A stretch of DNA of 64,000 bases from CAVVWJ01 sp965652025 (GTDB lineage: Bacteria; Gemmatimonadota; Gemmatimonadetes; Gemmatimonadales; GWC2-71-9). A model generated the notes under the pieces. The model was not told where the DNA came from and did not search any database. It saw nothing but the letters and a program-made list of their open reading frames with translations. Each line of letters opens with the position of its first letter. Within the stretch, counting starts at the first letter, position 1. The stretch covers positions 17,874 through 81,873 of the forward strand of contig CBFGTM010000009.1 of assembly GCA_965652025.1 (NCBI GenBank), given 5' to 3'. Positions 15,390 through 23,960 of this stretch are shown here, piece by piece. Position numbers and translations under genes: made by a program.

Positions 15390-18115
15390 GTATAATCCCG
15401 AGCAGCGGCCAGGTAGAGCGGAAACAACTCGCTGCGACCTTCGATGTAGCCGTTGCCATCCAGGTCGGCCGACGGCCGATAGCGGGGAGATTCGTAAGGA
15501 ATTTCTTCGGGATGTGCCTGATAGGCCTCTTCCGCCAATGCATTGAGGGTGGCGTCGTCAGGTCCCGGCAAGCCGGAGTCGCGGCGCACGGCCACGACGT
15601 TCTGCCGATTGAACACATTGCGCATATCGAGATAAACCCCGCCGCGCACCCCGCCCAGCTGCAACGGCCGGCGAACCAGCAGATCGAGCGTATAGGTGGT
15701 CGGTAGCCGGCTGGAATTCGGCAAGCCGATCAACGAGTCTCCCGAGATATCGGTCCGCGAGTAGGGCAACCCGGTAACCGCTCGGCCGATAGCCGCGGCT
15801 TCCAACCCGCCCAGGACCCGAGCGCCGAACATTCGCGGACCCGCATGGTCCGCAATCCGACTCCGCAGGATAACTGTCAGCATGTGACGGCGGTCGTAAT
15901 CCAGGGGGAACTCGGCCCGAGCGGGGCGAATGGTGTCTCCGGTCGACGGATCGATGGAGATGACTCGGTTGAGCAGAAACGCGTCCGTGGCTGTGGCGGT
16001 GGCGCGCTGCAAGGTATAGAGGACTCGGGCTCCGAAACCCCCTTGAAAATCACGCTCGAACTGTACCTCCAGTCCTTTGACAGTCCCTGCATCCGCATTC
16101 CCGAAGATGGTAGAGTCCGGGTCCAGCCCTAGAGGCACGGACGCGACTAGGCCATCGAGTCGCTTGACATACGCGCCGAGCCGCAGCGAGGTGACGGGAG
16201 TGGGACGCAGCCGCAGGTTGAACTCGTACTGGACCGCGTCCTCGTATCCGATGTTGGGATTGCCCCGGCGAAACCGGCCGGTGCGGGTGGTGTCGTCGAA
16301 GGCCGCATCAACCAGGAACTGATAGTCGGGAGCCTGCGCGAACCGGCCGTAACTGGCCACGAAAGTGGCACCCTTCAGGACGGTAGACACCGCGAACCTG
16401 GGGCTGACCTTTCGCTGCGACCCTCGCGATTCCGCGGCCAGCTCGCTGCCCGCGCTGAACTGGTCGTAGCGAAGGCCCGCGGTAAAAGCCAGGTCGGTCA
16501 CCCGCACCTGCGCTTCCAGGTAACCGGCGGCGCTGCTGGGTGAAAAGTTGGAGATCGCGGTCGGAGGAACGCTGTCGCCCGAACCGACCGGCAGGTAGCC
16601 GAGTGCCCGCTGATAGGTGTGCACCTGCTGCTCCACCAGCTCGCCCCCGAAGAAGAGGTCCACCCGCTCGCCGACTCCATAGGTGGCGTCCAACTGCCCC
16701 CGAGTCTCCCCGAAGTCGCTCCACCCCAGGGTGCCCCGGGAGCCGTTACCCAGGAAGAATGCGGGCACTCCATAGGGAGTGGCCGAGCTCAGCAGCGGTG
16801 TCTGCAGCCCGGCAATCGGATCGAGGCTTGGGTCCTGCGCTCGAGCTGCATCTTCCCCAGTGAAATGGAAGCGCTTACCGGTCAGGCCACCGAATGCAAA
16901 GTCCACCTCGCCGTCCAGCGTGCCACGCACGAACTCGCGGGTGAACCGGGCGATCCGGGCATCCAAAATCAGGGGCTTATGGGTTCCCGGCCCGCTGGCG
17001 TATTGCACGTGGCCAGTGAGGAGATCCCCGCCCAGCCGCTGACCCGGGGCGAAGCTCAGATCGTACTTGTAGGCAGGATCGTACAGCAGGCTTTGCTCTT
17101 CGGAATGCAGACCGAGGAAGCGGAGTGTCACCCGGTCGGTGAGAGCGTATGTGATCTTCCCCAATCCGCTCCACTGCTCCCCGCTGTTGTGCGGCAGCAT
17201 GGTGGGGGATTCGCTTCGCGGGTCCCGCGGGTCAGCCGGTGCCGGCGCATTGACCGGATCGGCATCAATCCTACCGGTCAGGTCCAACGCACCGACTAAG
17301 CCGAGCCGGCGGGTCACCGGCCCGCCGGCCTGGGCAATGATCCGGTCGAGTCCCAGGTCCCAGCTTCCGCCGAACGGCCGGTCGGTCTCGTAGCCGAGCC
17401 GGCCCTCCCACTCATTACCGGGCTCTTTGGTCACCACGTTGACCAGGCCTGAAATCGCCTGCCCGTAACGCGCCGAGAAACCATTGGTGATGAGGGAAGC
17501 CTCGCTCAGCACATCCGGCGGGACCCTAAGTCCGAGTCCGCCGTTGGCCGCATCGAGCTGGTTCTTCATTCCGAGGCCATCGAGGATGAATGCCTCTTCG
17601 CCCAGCCGGCCTCCCCGGTAACTCTGGCCCACCGTTCCTGCGGAGAGCGCGACCGCCTCCTCCAGCGAGCTGACCGGCAGCTCCCGCAGGTCGGCGCTAC
17701 TGATCTTCTGCTCGGAAGCCGTGGCCAGGGGGTCCAGCACTGGATCCACCGGCGCGGTTACCACCAGTGGTGCCAGCTCCAGCGGATTGGTCTCCAACGG
17801 AAAGTCCAGCGTCACGGTGGCGCCCGCGCGCACGAACACGCTGTCCTGCACCACGCTGCGATATCCGATCAGGCGGGCGCTCACCCGGTGCCAGCCGCTC
17901 CGAATGCCCCGCGCGCGATACACGCCACCAGTATCGGACAGGGTGCGCACCCGCTCGTCCACCAGAATCTGGGCTTGGTCGAGGCCTCGTTTGGTGCCGG
18001 CGTCATATACTCGTCCTGCCACCGATCCCTCAGCCTGGGCCCGAAGCAGGTTGGGGAGCGCGAGTCCGGCGAGCAACGCCATCAGGCATCCAGCGGCATG
18101 CCGGGCCGCGTTCAT
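15326..18115 (-). CDS. TonB-dependent outer-membrane receptor
   Basis: 929 residues. A signal peptide (about 1-26, ending LLRAQA) is followed by a carboxypeptidase-regulatory-like beta-sandwich (about 28-115, GRVYDAGTKRGLDQAQILVD), the plug domain (about 125-235, with SSLEEAVALSAGTV and GFSARYGQAISGLVNVVT) and a beta-barrel ending LVRLGVEFLF, with the aromatic last residue needed for outer-membrane assembly. The ligand is not predictable; the N-terminal sandwich is common in receptors for glycans and peptides. The start overlaps the upstream lipoprotein gene by 4 bp, so the two are probably one operon and act together. Confidence 0.92.
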   Translation of the reverse strand: MNAARHAAGCLMALLAGLALPNLLRAQAEGSVAGRVYDAGTKRGLDQAQILVDERVRTLSDTGGVYRARGIRSGWHRVSARLIGYRSVVQDSVFVRAGATVTLDFPLETNPLELAPLVVTAPVDPVLDPLATASEQKISSADLRELPVSSLEEAVALSAGTVGQSYRGGRLGEEAFILDGLGMKNQLDAANGGLGLRVPPDVLSEASLITNGFSARYGQAISGLVNVVTKEPGNEWEGRLGYETDRPFGGSWDLGLDRIIAQAGGPVTRRLGLVGALDLTGRIDADPVNAPAPADPRDPRSESPTMLPHNSGEQWSGLGKITYALTDRVTLRFLGLHSEEQSLLYDPAYKYDLSFAPGQRLGGDLLTGHVQYASGPGTHKPLILDARIARFTREFVRGTLDGEVDFAFGGLTGKRFHFTGEDAARAQDPSLDPIAGLQTPLLSSATPYGVPAFFLGNGSRGTLGWSDFGETRGQLDATYGVGERVDLFFGGELVEQQVHTYQRALGYLPVGSGDSVPPTAISNFSPSSAAGYLEAQVRVTDLAFTAGLRYDQFSAGSELAAESRGSQRKVSPRFAVSTVLKGATFVASYGRFAQAPDYQFLVDAAFDDTTRTGRFRRGNPNIGYEDAVQYEFNLRLRPTPVTSLRLGAYVKRLDGLVASVPLGLDPDSTIFGNADAGTVKGLEVQFERDFQGGFGARVLYTLQRATATATDAFLLNRVISIDPSTGDTIRPARAEFPLDYDRRHMLTVILRSRIADHAGPRMFGARVLGGLEAAAIGRAVTGLPYSRTDISGDSLIGLPNSSRLPTTYTLDLLVRRPLQLGGVRGGVYLDMRNVFNRQNVVAVRRDSGLPGPDDATLNALAEEAYQAHPEEIPYESPRYRPSADLDGNGYIEGRSELFPLYLAAARDYTQPLFAYGPPRLVRLGVEFLF

Positions 18116-19266
18116 GGTTGACCAAACAGAAAGAGGTCTCCGACCCGGCTGACGGTCGTGTCCAGGATTCCCTCTACGGGCCCCGGCGAGACGATGAGGG
18201 GATAGGCTTCGGCCACCACTGCAGTCCCGGAGGGAGACAGGCGAGGTCGCCGAAACAGGCTCGGCTGCGGCGGGGAGTCGAGAATCACATCAGAGCCGTT
18301 GACCAGATCGAGGACGTGTATCAGACCGCCACTATCCCACTGGGTTGGGCCTAGGGTAGGGTCGTCCGCGAAATGGACCCGCCCCCCGACGACAGCGGTC
18401 AGCTGAGTTGCGATCACGTGGACGTCTCGGGCGACACCGGCCGGCCCGAAGTCGTGCACCAGCGACACGGCGCCGGTGGAGAGCAGCTGTCGGTAGACCC
18501 GGGTATCGCCCGCAAGCGTGTAGTACACCTCATCGGGGTTACTCCCTGGCGATACGCCGGAGGCATTGTCCGACCCGGGAATCACCTGCCTGGTGGCCGT
18601 ACCATTGGCGAGGCTTACCCAGACCGCATCCAGGCCCGAGCGTAGGGTATCGAGCTCACAAAATGCGCAGGGTGCGATAAGGTTGACGGCCTCCCCCAGA
18701 TACACCAACCGGTCCGGCCCCAGCCAGTTGAGCTGGGAGAGTCCTCCATGAGTGCGCCGGCCTGGAATGGTGTAGGGGATGGAGAACAGCTCAGTGCGGG
18801 TGGCCGGGTCGTCCACCCGACTCATCGCCAGGGCCTGCTGGTTGGGCGTGATTGCACCGGGCGGTGAAGTGGCGGCCACGAAGGCTAGATGCCCATCGCC
18901 AAAGGGCGCGGCCGACTCCAGTGCTTCGGTGAGCTGTGGGCCAGTGGGGGAGAGATCACAGGTCAGGGCCCGCTGCCGGCCCCCACCCGGAGGCAGCTCG
19001 CCCAGACAGATATCATGGTCGGGCCGTCCCGCCAGCTGGGTGGAGTAGAGCATGCCGGAGCCGTCCGGGAGCCAGGCGACTCGCCGGTCAGGGCCTCGGT
19101 TCAGTGTCAGTTGGATTGGAGGAGCGGAATTGAAGGGCTGGTCGCTGTCGAAGCTCTGGCTGCCGAACGGCTCGCTGTGTTCGCAACCGAGAAGCCACGC
19201 GAGTCCGAGCAGCGCGGCAAACCGGCGGGCACAGCAGGACGTCAGGCGGACTCCAGCAGGTGTCAT
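18112..19266 (-). CDS. beta-propeller-like lipoprotein, TonB-receptor partner
   Basis: 384 residues with a lipoprotein signal ending LLGC (C28). The mature part repeats motifs typical of PD40/WD40-like beta propellers: RRVAWLPDGSGMLYSTQ, HLAFVAATSP, LSQLNWLGPDRLVYLGEA, PDEVYYTLAGDTRVYRQ and LSPSGTAVVAEAYP. Propeller lipoproteins next to TonB receptors often bind substrate or peptidoglycan at the cell surface; this is inferred from position. The stop overlaps the receptor start by 4 bp. No homologous neighbour identifies the cargo. Confidence 0.75.
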   Translation of the reverse strand: MTPAGVRLTSCCARRFAALLGLAWLLGCEHSEPFGSQSFDSDQPFNSAPPIQLTLNRGPDRRVAWLPDGSGMLYSTQLAGRPDHDICLGELPPGGGRQRALTCDLSPTGPQLTEALESAAPFGDGHLAFVAATSPPGAITPNQQALAMSRVDDPATRTELFSIPYTIPGRRTHGGLSQLNWLGPDRLVYLGEAVNLIAPCAFCELDTLRSGLDAVWVSLANGTATRQVIPGSDNASGVSPGSNPDEVYYTLAGDTRVYRQLLSTGAVSLVHDFGPAGVARDVHVIATQLTAVVGGRVHFADDPTLGPTQWDSGGLIHVLDLVNGSDVILDSPPQPSLFRRPRLSPSGTAVVAEAYPLIVSPGPVEGILDTTVSRVGDLFLFGQP

Positions 19267-19433
19267 TGGTGTTACAATCGTGAAAGATCGCCATGGGGAC
19301 GCTCAGATCGTACCCCGTCGCACAATCGGTAACCGAAAGCGGCTCCAGACAATAGCAGCCCGGGGACCGCAGGCCCAGGGGTCGGCCGCCTGGCCGCCTT
19401 GCGTCGGCTGTTCGGACGGGAGATGATGGTGTC

Positions 19434-20534
19434 GTGATTACTGAGACTCCGGTCCCCCTGGTGGACCTCGAACGGCTGGAGCGCAACCTGGACCGCATGG
19501 CAGCGTACGCCGGCGGTCACCGGCTTACCCTCCGTCCCCATACCAAGACCCATAAATCACCTAAAATCGCCGCTGAACAGCTTCGTCGCGGCGCGGCCGG
19601 GCTCACCTGCGCCACGCTGCTCGAGGCCGAAGTCATGGCGGAGGTGTCGGACAATCTCTTGCTGGCCTATCCACCAGTAGGAGAAGCCAAGCTTCAGCGA
19701 TTGCTGGCTCTCCCCGAGAGCGCGGATGTGACCGTGGCCCTGGATTCCTTCGAGGTCGCAGAGCGCCTGGCCGACGCCGCAGCCCGCCGGGATCGCCGGA
19801 TCGGCGTGCTGATCGAGCTCGATCTCGGGATGCACCGAGTCGGGCTTCCGGCGCTGGGTGATGCGGTGGCGCTCGCCGCGCGGGTGAAACAGCGCTCTCC
19901 GCTGGAGTACCGCGGTGTTGCCTTCTACCCCGGTCACATTCGGCAGCGGGTCAGCCGCCAGGAGGAGGCGCTCGACCAACTCCGGGCCGATCTCCGAGTG
20001 GCGGTTCAGGCATTCGAGAGAGCCGGGCTGCGCCCGGAAGTGGTGAGCGGGGGCTCGACCCCGACCGCTTGGCGAGCCCATGAGATCGGCGATCTCACCG
20101 AGATCCGTCCCGGTACCTACGTCTATAATGATCGCATCACCGCCCAGCTCGGCGCCTGTACCTGGGATGATTGCGCGCTCACCATTCTCACAACCGTGGT
20201 CAGCACCTCGGTTCCTGGTCAGGCGGTAATCGATGCCGGGAGCAAGGCGCTGGGGAGGGAGCCATCGGAAGGAGAGGGGGAGGGTTATGGTGCCCTGCTC
20301 GAGCACCCGGAGGTGCTGGTGCGAAGGCTATCGGAGGAGCACGGTATCCTCGATCTGAGCTCCTCGGACTGGAAGCCGGTCGTCGGCGAGAGGGTGAGGG
20401 TCATACCTAATCACGTCTGCGTGGCGGTCCACCTGCATGAGACGGTTTACGGAATGCGAGGAGCGGAAGTGGAAACCAGTTGGCCCGTGACCGCCCGAGG
20501 GCGGCAGCCTCTCAGAACCTCGATCGAGGTCTGA
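19434..20534 (+). CDS. D-threonine aldolase/D-serine dehydratase-like PLP enzyme
   Basis: 366 residues from GTG 19434. The alanine-racemase-type N-terminal barrel has LRPHTKTHKSP, where a Lys carries the PLP, VLIELDLGMHRVGL, and the C-terminal DSD1-type domain ends IPNHVCVAVHLHETVYG, whose His and Cys form the metal site in this family. The reaction would be cleavage of a beta-hydroxy-D-amino acid to glycine and an aldehyde, or dehydration of D-serine; sequence alone does not separate them. It is 3 bp upstream of the DUF3052 gene and transcribed with it. Confidence 0.85.
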   Translation: MITETPVPLVDLERLERNLDRMAAYAGGHRLTLRPHTKTHKSPKIAAEQLRRGAAGLTCATLLEAEVMAEVSDNLLLAYPPVGEAKLQRLLALPESADVTVALDSFEVAERLADAAARRDRRIGVLIELDLGMHRVGLPALGDAVALAARVKQRSPLEYRGVAFYPGHIRQRVSRQEEALDQLRADLRVAVQAFERAGLRPEVVSGGSTPTAWRAHEIGDLTEIRPGTYVYNDRITAQLGACTWDDCALTILTTVVSTSVPGQAVIDAGSKALGREPSEGEGEGYGALLEHPEVLVRRLSEEHGILDLSSSDWKPVVGERVRVIPNHVCVAVHLHETVYGMRGAEVETSWPVTARGRQPLRTSIEV

Positions 20535-20537
20535 GGC

Positions 20538-20954
20538 GTGGCCGGCTACTCAACGCGCTCGCTGCCCGAGAAGCTGGGGATCCGGCCAGGCACCCGGATC
20601 GTTGCCCTGAGGGCGCCGCAGACCTACGCTGCGATCCTCGGCCAACTGCCCGAAGGTACCACGGTTCAAGGAAGGCTCCCCTCCAGAACCGAGTTTCTGC
20701 ATTGCTTCGCCCGGCGGCGCGTCGAGCTCGCCCAGGGCTTTCCTCGCTGGGCCAAGTCGCTGACCGACAATGGCACGCTCTGGGTCTCCTGGCCCAAGCG
20801 GACTGCTGGGCTCGAGACCGATCTGAGCGAGAACATGGTCCGCGAAATCGGCCTGACCCAAGGTCTGGTGGACGTCAAGGTTTGCGCCATCGATGATGTG
20901 TGGTCAGGCCTCAAGTTCGTGCGCCGGGTGGCGAATCGAGGAGGCCGCGCCTGA
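20538..20954 (+). CDS. DUF3052 family protein
   Basis: 138 residues from GTG 20538. The pattern MAGYSTRSLPEKLGIRPGTR at the start, TEFLHCFARRRVEL, LTDNGTLWVSWPKRTAG and the end IDDVWSGLKFVRRVANR matches the DUF3052 family, whose function is unknown. Length is typical. The stop (TGA 20952-20954) overlaps the proposed CTG start of the next gene, and it lies 3 bp after the aldolase-like gene. No signal peptide or membrane segment. Confidence 0.85.
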   Translation: MAGYSTRSLPEKLGIRPGTRIVALRAPQTYAAILGQLPEGTTVQGRLPSRTEFLHCFARRRVELAQGFPRWAKSLTDNGTLWVSWPKRTAGLETDLSENMVREIGLTQGLVDVKVCAIDDVWSGLKFVRRVANRGGRA

Positions 20955-22375
20955 TCTTCCGCCGGCTCTTCGAGCCCAAGCTCGCCCAGGCGAGTTACCT
21001 GATCGGATGTCCGGCCACTCGGCAGGCGGTGGTGGTTGATCCCAATCGGGACATCGAACGGTATTTCCAGGCGGCGCAGGACGAAGGCCTCCGGATTACC
21101 GACGTGACCGAGACCCACATTCACGCCGACTTCGTTTCCGGTGCCCGCGAGCTGGCCCAGAGGAGCAGTGCCCGGCTGCACCTGTCCCGCGCCGGGGACC
21201 CAGAGTGGGGTTACCGCTATCCCAGCGATGCCAGTGTGTGCTGGCTGGCGGACGGATCAGCGATCGAGCTGGGGAGGATCGAGCTTCGCGTGCTGCATGT
21301 GCCGGGACACACACCGGAACACCTGACTTTTTTGGTCAGCGACCGGGAGAAGGGCGGGGAGCCGATGGGCGCGCTCACCGGCGATTTCGTCTTCGTTGGC
21401 GATGTGGGCCGCCCCGATCTGTTGGAACGAGCGGTGCGAGCCAAGGGCACCATGGAACGGGCCGCACGCCAGCTTTTTCAGTCACTCCAGAAGTTCCGAT
21501 CCCTCCAGGATTACCTCCAGCTCTGGCCCGGCCACGGCGCCGGGTCTGCCTGTGGAAAGAGTCTGAGTGCCGTCCCTCAATCCACGCTGGGGTTTGAGAA
21601 GCGGTTTAACTGGGCATTCGGGGTTGCCGATGAAACCGAGTTCGTGCGGGCGGTACTGGCGGGACAGCCCGAGCCGCCGCCGTACTTTGCTCGAATGAAG
21701 CAGATCAATCAGGCCGGCCCGAGCCTCCTGGGCAACCGAAATCCGCCGCCTCGATCGTCGCTGGAAACACTCGCGGCGCTGCTGGCAGACGGTGGAGTGG
21801 TGGTCGATACCCGAGAACCCGATGACTTCGGCCGAGCCTCGATCCCAGGCACCATCAACATCCCGGCCAATCGCAGCTTCACTAACTGGGCCGGCTCGCT
21901 GCTCCCCTACGACCAGGACCTGTACCTCCTGGGGAATGATCGCACCGGCATGATAGACCGGCTGACTCAGGACCTCGCCGGGATCGGACTGGAGCGGGTC
22001 GCCGGCTACTTCCCAGCCGGCATCATCGGTGAGTGGCGCAATTCCGGCCGAAACCTGCAGCGGATTCCGGTGGTGACGGTGGACGAGCTCGCCCACGGCT
22101 TTCGTCAGAACGGAAGTCTCGTGATCGACGTGCGCCGGGAAGGCGAGTGGACGGTTGGACACGTCCCCGGCTCGCTCAATCTTCCCCTCGGCCAATTGGA
22201 GCAACGACTCGAGCAGATACCTCGAGACAGTCCATTGGTGGTGCACTGCCAGACTGGTCCCCGCGCGGCTATTGGCGCCAGCTTGCTGCTGGCCCGAGGA
22301 TTCTCCGACGTGCGACTCTTTCCCGGTGGATTTGCCGAATGGCGCGCCGCGGGACACGTTGTCGAAGTGCAGTGA
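20951..22375 (+). CDS. persulfide dioxygenase-like MBL hydrolase fused to two rhodanese domains
   Basis: About 474 residues. The N-terminal metallo-beta-lactamase domain has ETHIHADFVSG, HVPGHTPEHLTF and FVGDVGRPDLL, the ETHE1 iron-site pattern, followed by two rhodanese domains. The first (VVVDTREPDDFGRASIPGT) lacks the catalytic Cys in its loop (YLLGNDRTG); the second has it (VVHCQTGPRAAIG). Together they would handle sulfane sulfur. Homologues start MIF; here the codon before IFRRLF is CTG at 20951, with GAGGAGG 6 bp upstream, and the nearest usual start (GTG 20900) would add 17 residues and lie inside the upstream gene. Confidence 0.88.
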   Translation: MIFRRLFEPKLAQASYLIGCPATRQAVVVDPNRDIERYFQAAQDEGLRITDVTETHIHADFVSGARELAQRSSARLHLSRAGDPEWGYRYPSDASVCWLADGSAIELGRIELRVLHVPGHTPEHLTFLVSDREKGGEPMGALTGDFVFVGDVGRPDLLERAVRAKGTMERAARQLFQSLQKFRSLQDYLQLWPGHGAGSACGKSLSAVPQSTLGFEKRFNWAFGVADETEFVRAVLAGQPEPPPYFARMKQINQAGPSLLGNRNPPPRSSLETLAALLADGGVVVDTREPDDFGRASIPGTINIPANRSFTNWAGSLLPYDQDLYLLGNDRTGMIDRLTQDLAGIGLERVAGYFPAGIIGEWRNSGRNLQRIPVVTVDELAHGFRQNGSLVIDVRREGEWTVGHVPGSLNLPLGQLEQRLEQIPRDSPLVVHCQTGPRAAIGASLLLARGFSDVRLFPGGFAEWRAAGHVVEVQ

Positions 22376-22405
22376 GTAACCACCCAACCTCAGCGGGGAT
22401 CTCTC

Positions 22406-22852
22406 ATGTTCAAGGAGTTCAAGGCATTTGCGCTCCGGGGCAACGTGCTCGACCTGGCTGTCGGCATCATTATCGGCGCAGCGTTCGGCACCGTCGTCAA
22501 GTCGCTGGTCGATGATGTCATCATGCCGCCGATCGGCCTGGCGCTGGGCAAGGTCGATTTCGCCAATCTCTTTCTTCTGCTGAGTCCGGGGCCCAAGGCC
22601 CCGCCGCCGTATGCCACGCTGGCCGACGCCAATGCGGCTGGTGCGGTCACCATCGATTACGGGCAGTTCATCAACAATGTGATCACCTTCGTCATCGTGG
22701 CCTTTGCTGTATTCCTGATCGTGCGCGCCGCCAACCGGCTCCAGCCGCAGGAGGCCGCGGCGGCCCCGGCCACCAAGGACTGCCCTTACTGCCGCATGGC
22801 CATTCCGGTCGCTGCGACGCGCTGCCCGTATTGCACCACTGAGCTGCGGTAA
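22406..22852 (+). CDS. mscL: large-conductance mechanosensitive channel with zinc-ribbon tail
   Basis: 148 residues. MFKEFKAFALRGNVLDLAVG and IGAAFGTVVKSLVDDVIMPP are the classical MscL first helix, and the second helix is INNVITFVIVAFAVFLIVRA. It releases solutes on hypo-osmotic shock. After the usual C-terminal bundle (about residue 118) comes a four-Cys ribbon DCPYCRMAIPVAATRCPYC, a common but not universal addition that probably binds Zn. Stands 30 bp downstream of the persulfide dioxygenase gene. Confidence 0.95.
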   Translation: MFKEFKAFALRGNVLDLAVGIIIGAAFGTVVKSLVDDVIMPPIGLALGKVDFANLFLLLSPGPKAPPPYATLADANAAGAVTIDYGQFINNVITFVIVAFAVFLIVRAANRLQPQEAAAAPATKDCPYCRMAIPVAATRCPYCTTELR

Positions 22853-22874
22853 AGGCGAGCCGGGGGGAAATCCA

Positions 22875-22889
22875 CTTTGTACTACAAAG
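22875..22889. promoter_or_regulatory. perfect 7-1-7 inverted repeat, likely operator
   Basis: CTTTGTACTACAAAG, a perfect inverted repeat with one central base. It is AT-rich in a GC-rich genome, lies 38 bp upstream of the membrane protein gene whose operon encodes a winged-helix regulator, and has an 11/15 match at 23946-23960 before uppS. Likely site for that regulator (inference). Confidence 0.6.
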
Positions 22890-22927
22890 CACTTGATGGC
22901 TTGTAGAGAAGGCGCTAGACTCCAGGG

Positions 22928-23539
22928 ATGACCCTGTCTCGTCCTACTCCTGCCGACGCCTCTTCGCCCGCGCTCCACGCCCGGGCGATGGACAATCTCT
23001 CCTTTATCCGCTCCACCATGGAGCGGGCCACGGCCTTCACCGCGGTTCCTGGCTGGGGCGGAGTAGCCATGGGGCTGACGGCGCTCATAGCGACACTGGT
23101 GGCCTCCCGCAGCTCGGAGCCGGGAGAATGGCTGGCCGTATGGCTGAGCGCGGCGATCCTGGCCCTCGGCATCGGAGGCTGGACCATGGTGCTCAAGGCC
23201 CGCCGGGGAGGCACGACGGTCTTTTCCTATTCCGGCCGGCGTTTCGTACTGAGCTACCTGCCGCCCCTCCTGGTCGGCGCCCTGCTCACCCTGGTGCTGA
23301 TGCGGGCCGGCCTCTACACCGCCTTGCCCGGCACCTGGTTGCTGCTCTACGGCACCGGAGTTGTCACCGGTGGTGCGTTCTCGGTCCGGGTCGTCCCTAT
23401 CATGGGATTCTGCTTCATGGTCCTGGGCGCCATAGCGCTGCTGGCCCCGGCCAGCTGGAGCGAGTGGCTCCTGGCGCTGGGTTTTGGGGGGCTTCACATC
23501 GTCTTCGGGATCATCATCGCACGGAGGTACGGTGGCTAA
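22928..23539 (+). CDS. integral membrane protein co-transcribed with a winged-helix regulator
   Basis: 203 residues. A cytoplasmic N-terminus (MTLSRPTPADASSPALHARA MDNLSFIRSTMERATAF) precedes about five hydrophobic segments: GWGGVAMGLTALIATLVAS, WLAVWLSAAILALGIGG, LPPLLVGALLTLVLMRAGLY, GFCFMVLGAIALLAPASW and LLALGFGGLHIVFGIIIA. Function unknown; proteins of this kind commonly precede a small winged-helix regulator. The last 8 bp overlap the regulator gene. A putative operator lies just upstream. Confidence 0.78.
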   Translation: MTLSRPTPADASSPALHARAMDNLSFIRSTMERATAFTAVPGWGGVAMGLTALIATLVASRSSEPGEWLAVWLSAAILALGIGGWTMVLKARRGGTTVFSYSGRRFVLSYLPPLLVGALLTLVLMRAGLYTALPGTWLLLYGTGVVTGGAFSVRVVPIMGFCFMVLGAIALLAPASWSEWLLALGFGGLHIVFGIIIARRYGG

Positions 23540-23918
23540 ATCGAACCTGGCTTCAGCGCGCACCCCCGGAAGCAAACCCGCCGAGCGACTGCGGGGTGTG
23601 CCGGGTGACGGCGCGGGGCATGGTCCCCTCGAGTTGGATCGGCTGATTCACGAGCGGATGCGGCTCGCCATCGTGAGCGCGCTGGCGGTCAATCCCAGCC
23701 TCAGCTTCAACGAGCTCAAGCGACTGCTGGACACGACCGACGGCAATCTCAGCGTTCACGCCCGGAAATTGGAAGAGGCGCACTACATCGTGTGCACCAA
23801 GTCGTTCGCGGGCCGGGTCCCCCGCACCGAGTATCGGCTGAGCGCGCTGGGCCGACGGGCGCTGGAGCGCTATCTGGACCACATGGAAGCCCTGATCCAC
23901 AGCACCCGGGACCGCTGA
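23532..23918 (+). CDS. winged-helix DNA-binding regulator (HTH_34-type)
   Basis: 128 residues from GTG 23532, chosen because GGAGGTAC lies directly upstream. After a disordered basic N-terminus, the winged helix runs from about residue 40: LDRLIHERMRLAIVSALA, SFNELKRLLDTTDGNLSVHA (recognition helix), KLEEAHYIVCTKSFAGRVPR (wing) and EYRLSALGRRALERYLDHME. This matches the small winged-helix family related to MarR and PadR. It probably represses its own operon and, through a matching site, the downstream cis-prenyltransferase gene. Signal unknown; overlaps the membrane protein gene by 8 bp. Confidence 0.85.
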   Translation: MAKSNLASARTPGSKPAERLRGVPGDGAGHGPLELDRLIHERMRLAIVSALAVNPSLSFNELKRLLDTTDGNLSVHARKLEEAHYIVCTKSFAGRVPRTEYRLSALGRRALERYLDHMEALIHSTRDR

Positions 23919-23945
23919 CCCCCCGCTCTTTTTTTTGAGGTTGAA

Positions 23946-23960
23946 CTTTATGGTACAAAG
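23946..23960. promoter_or_regulatory. putative operator overlapping the uppS start codon
   Basis: CTTTATGGTACAAAG matches the perfect inverted repeat at 22875-22889 at 11 of 15 positions, keeping the outer CTTT and TACAAAG half-sites. The ATG of the cis-prenyltransferase (23950) is inside it, so a bound protein would block expression. Confidence 0.5.

Noticed and set aside
21482..23575. Long minus-strand open frame of nearly 700 codons opposite the dioxygenase and mscL genes.
   Set aside because: It is antisense to well-recognised genes and its composition is low-complexity, as expected for the complement of high-GC codons.
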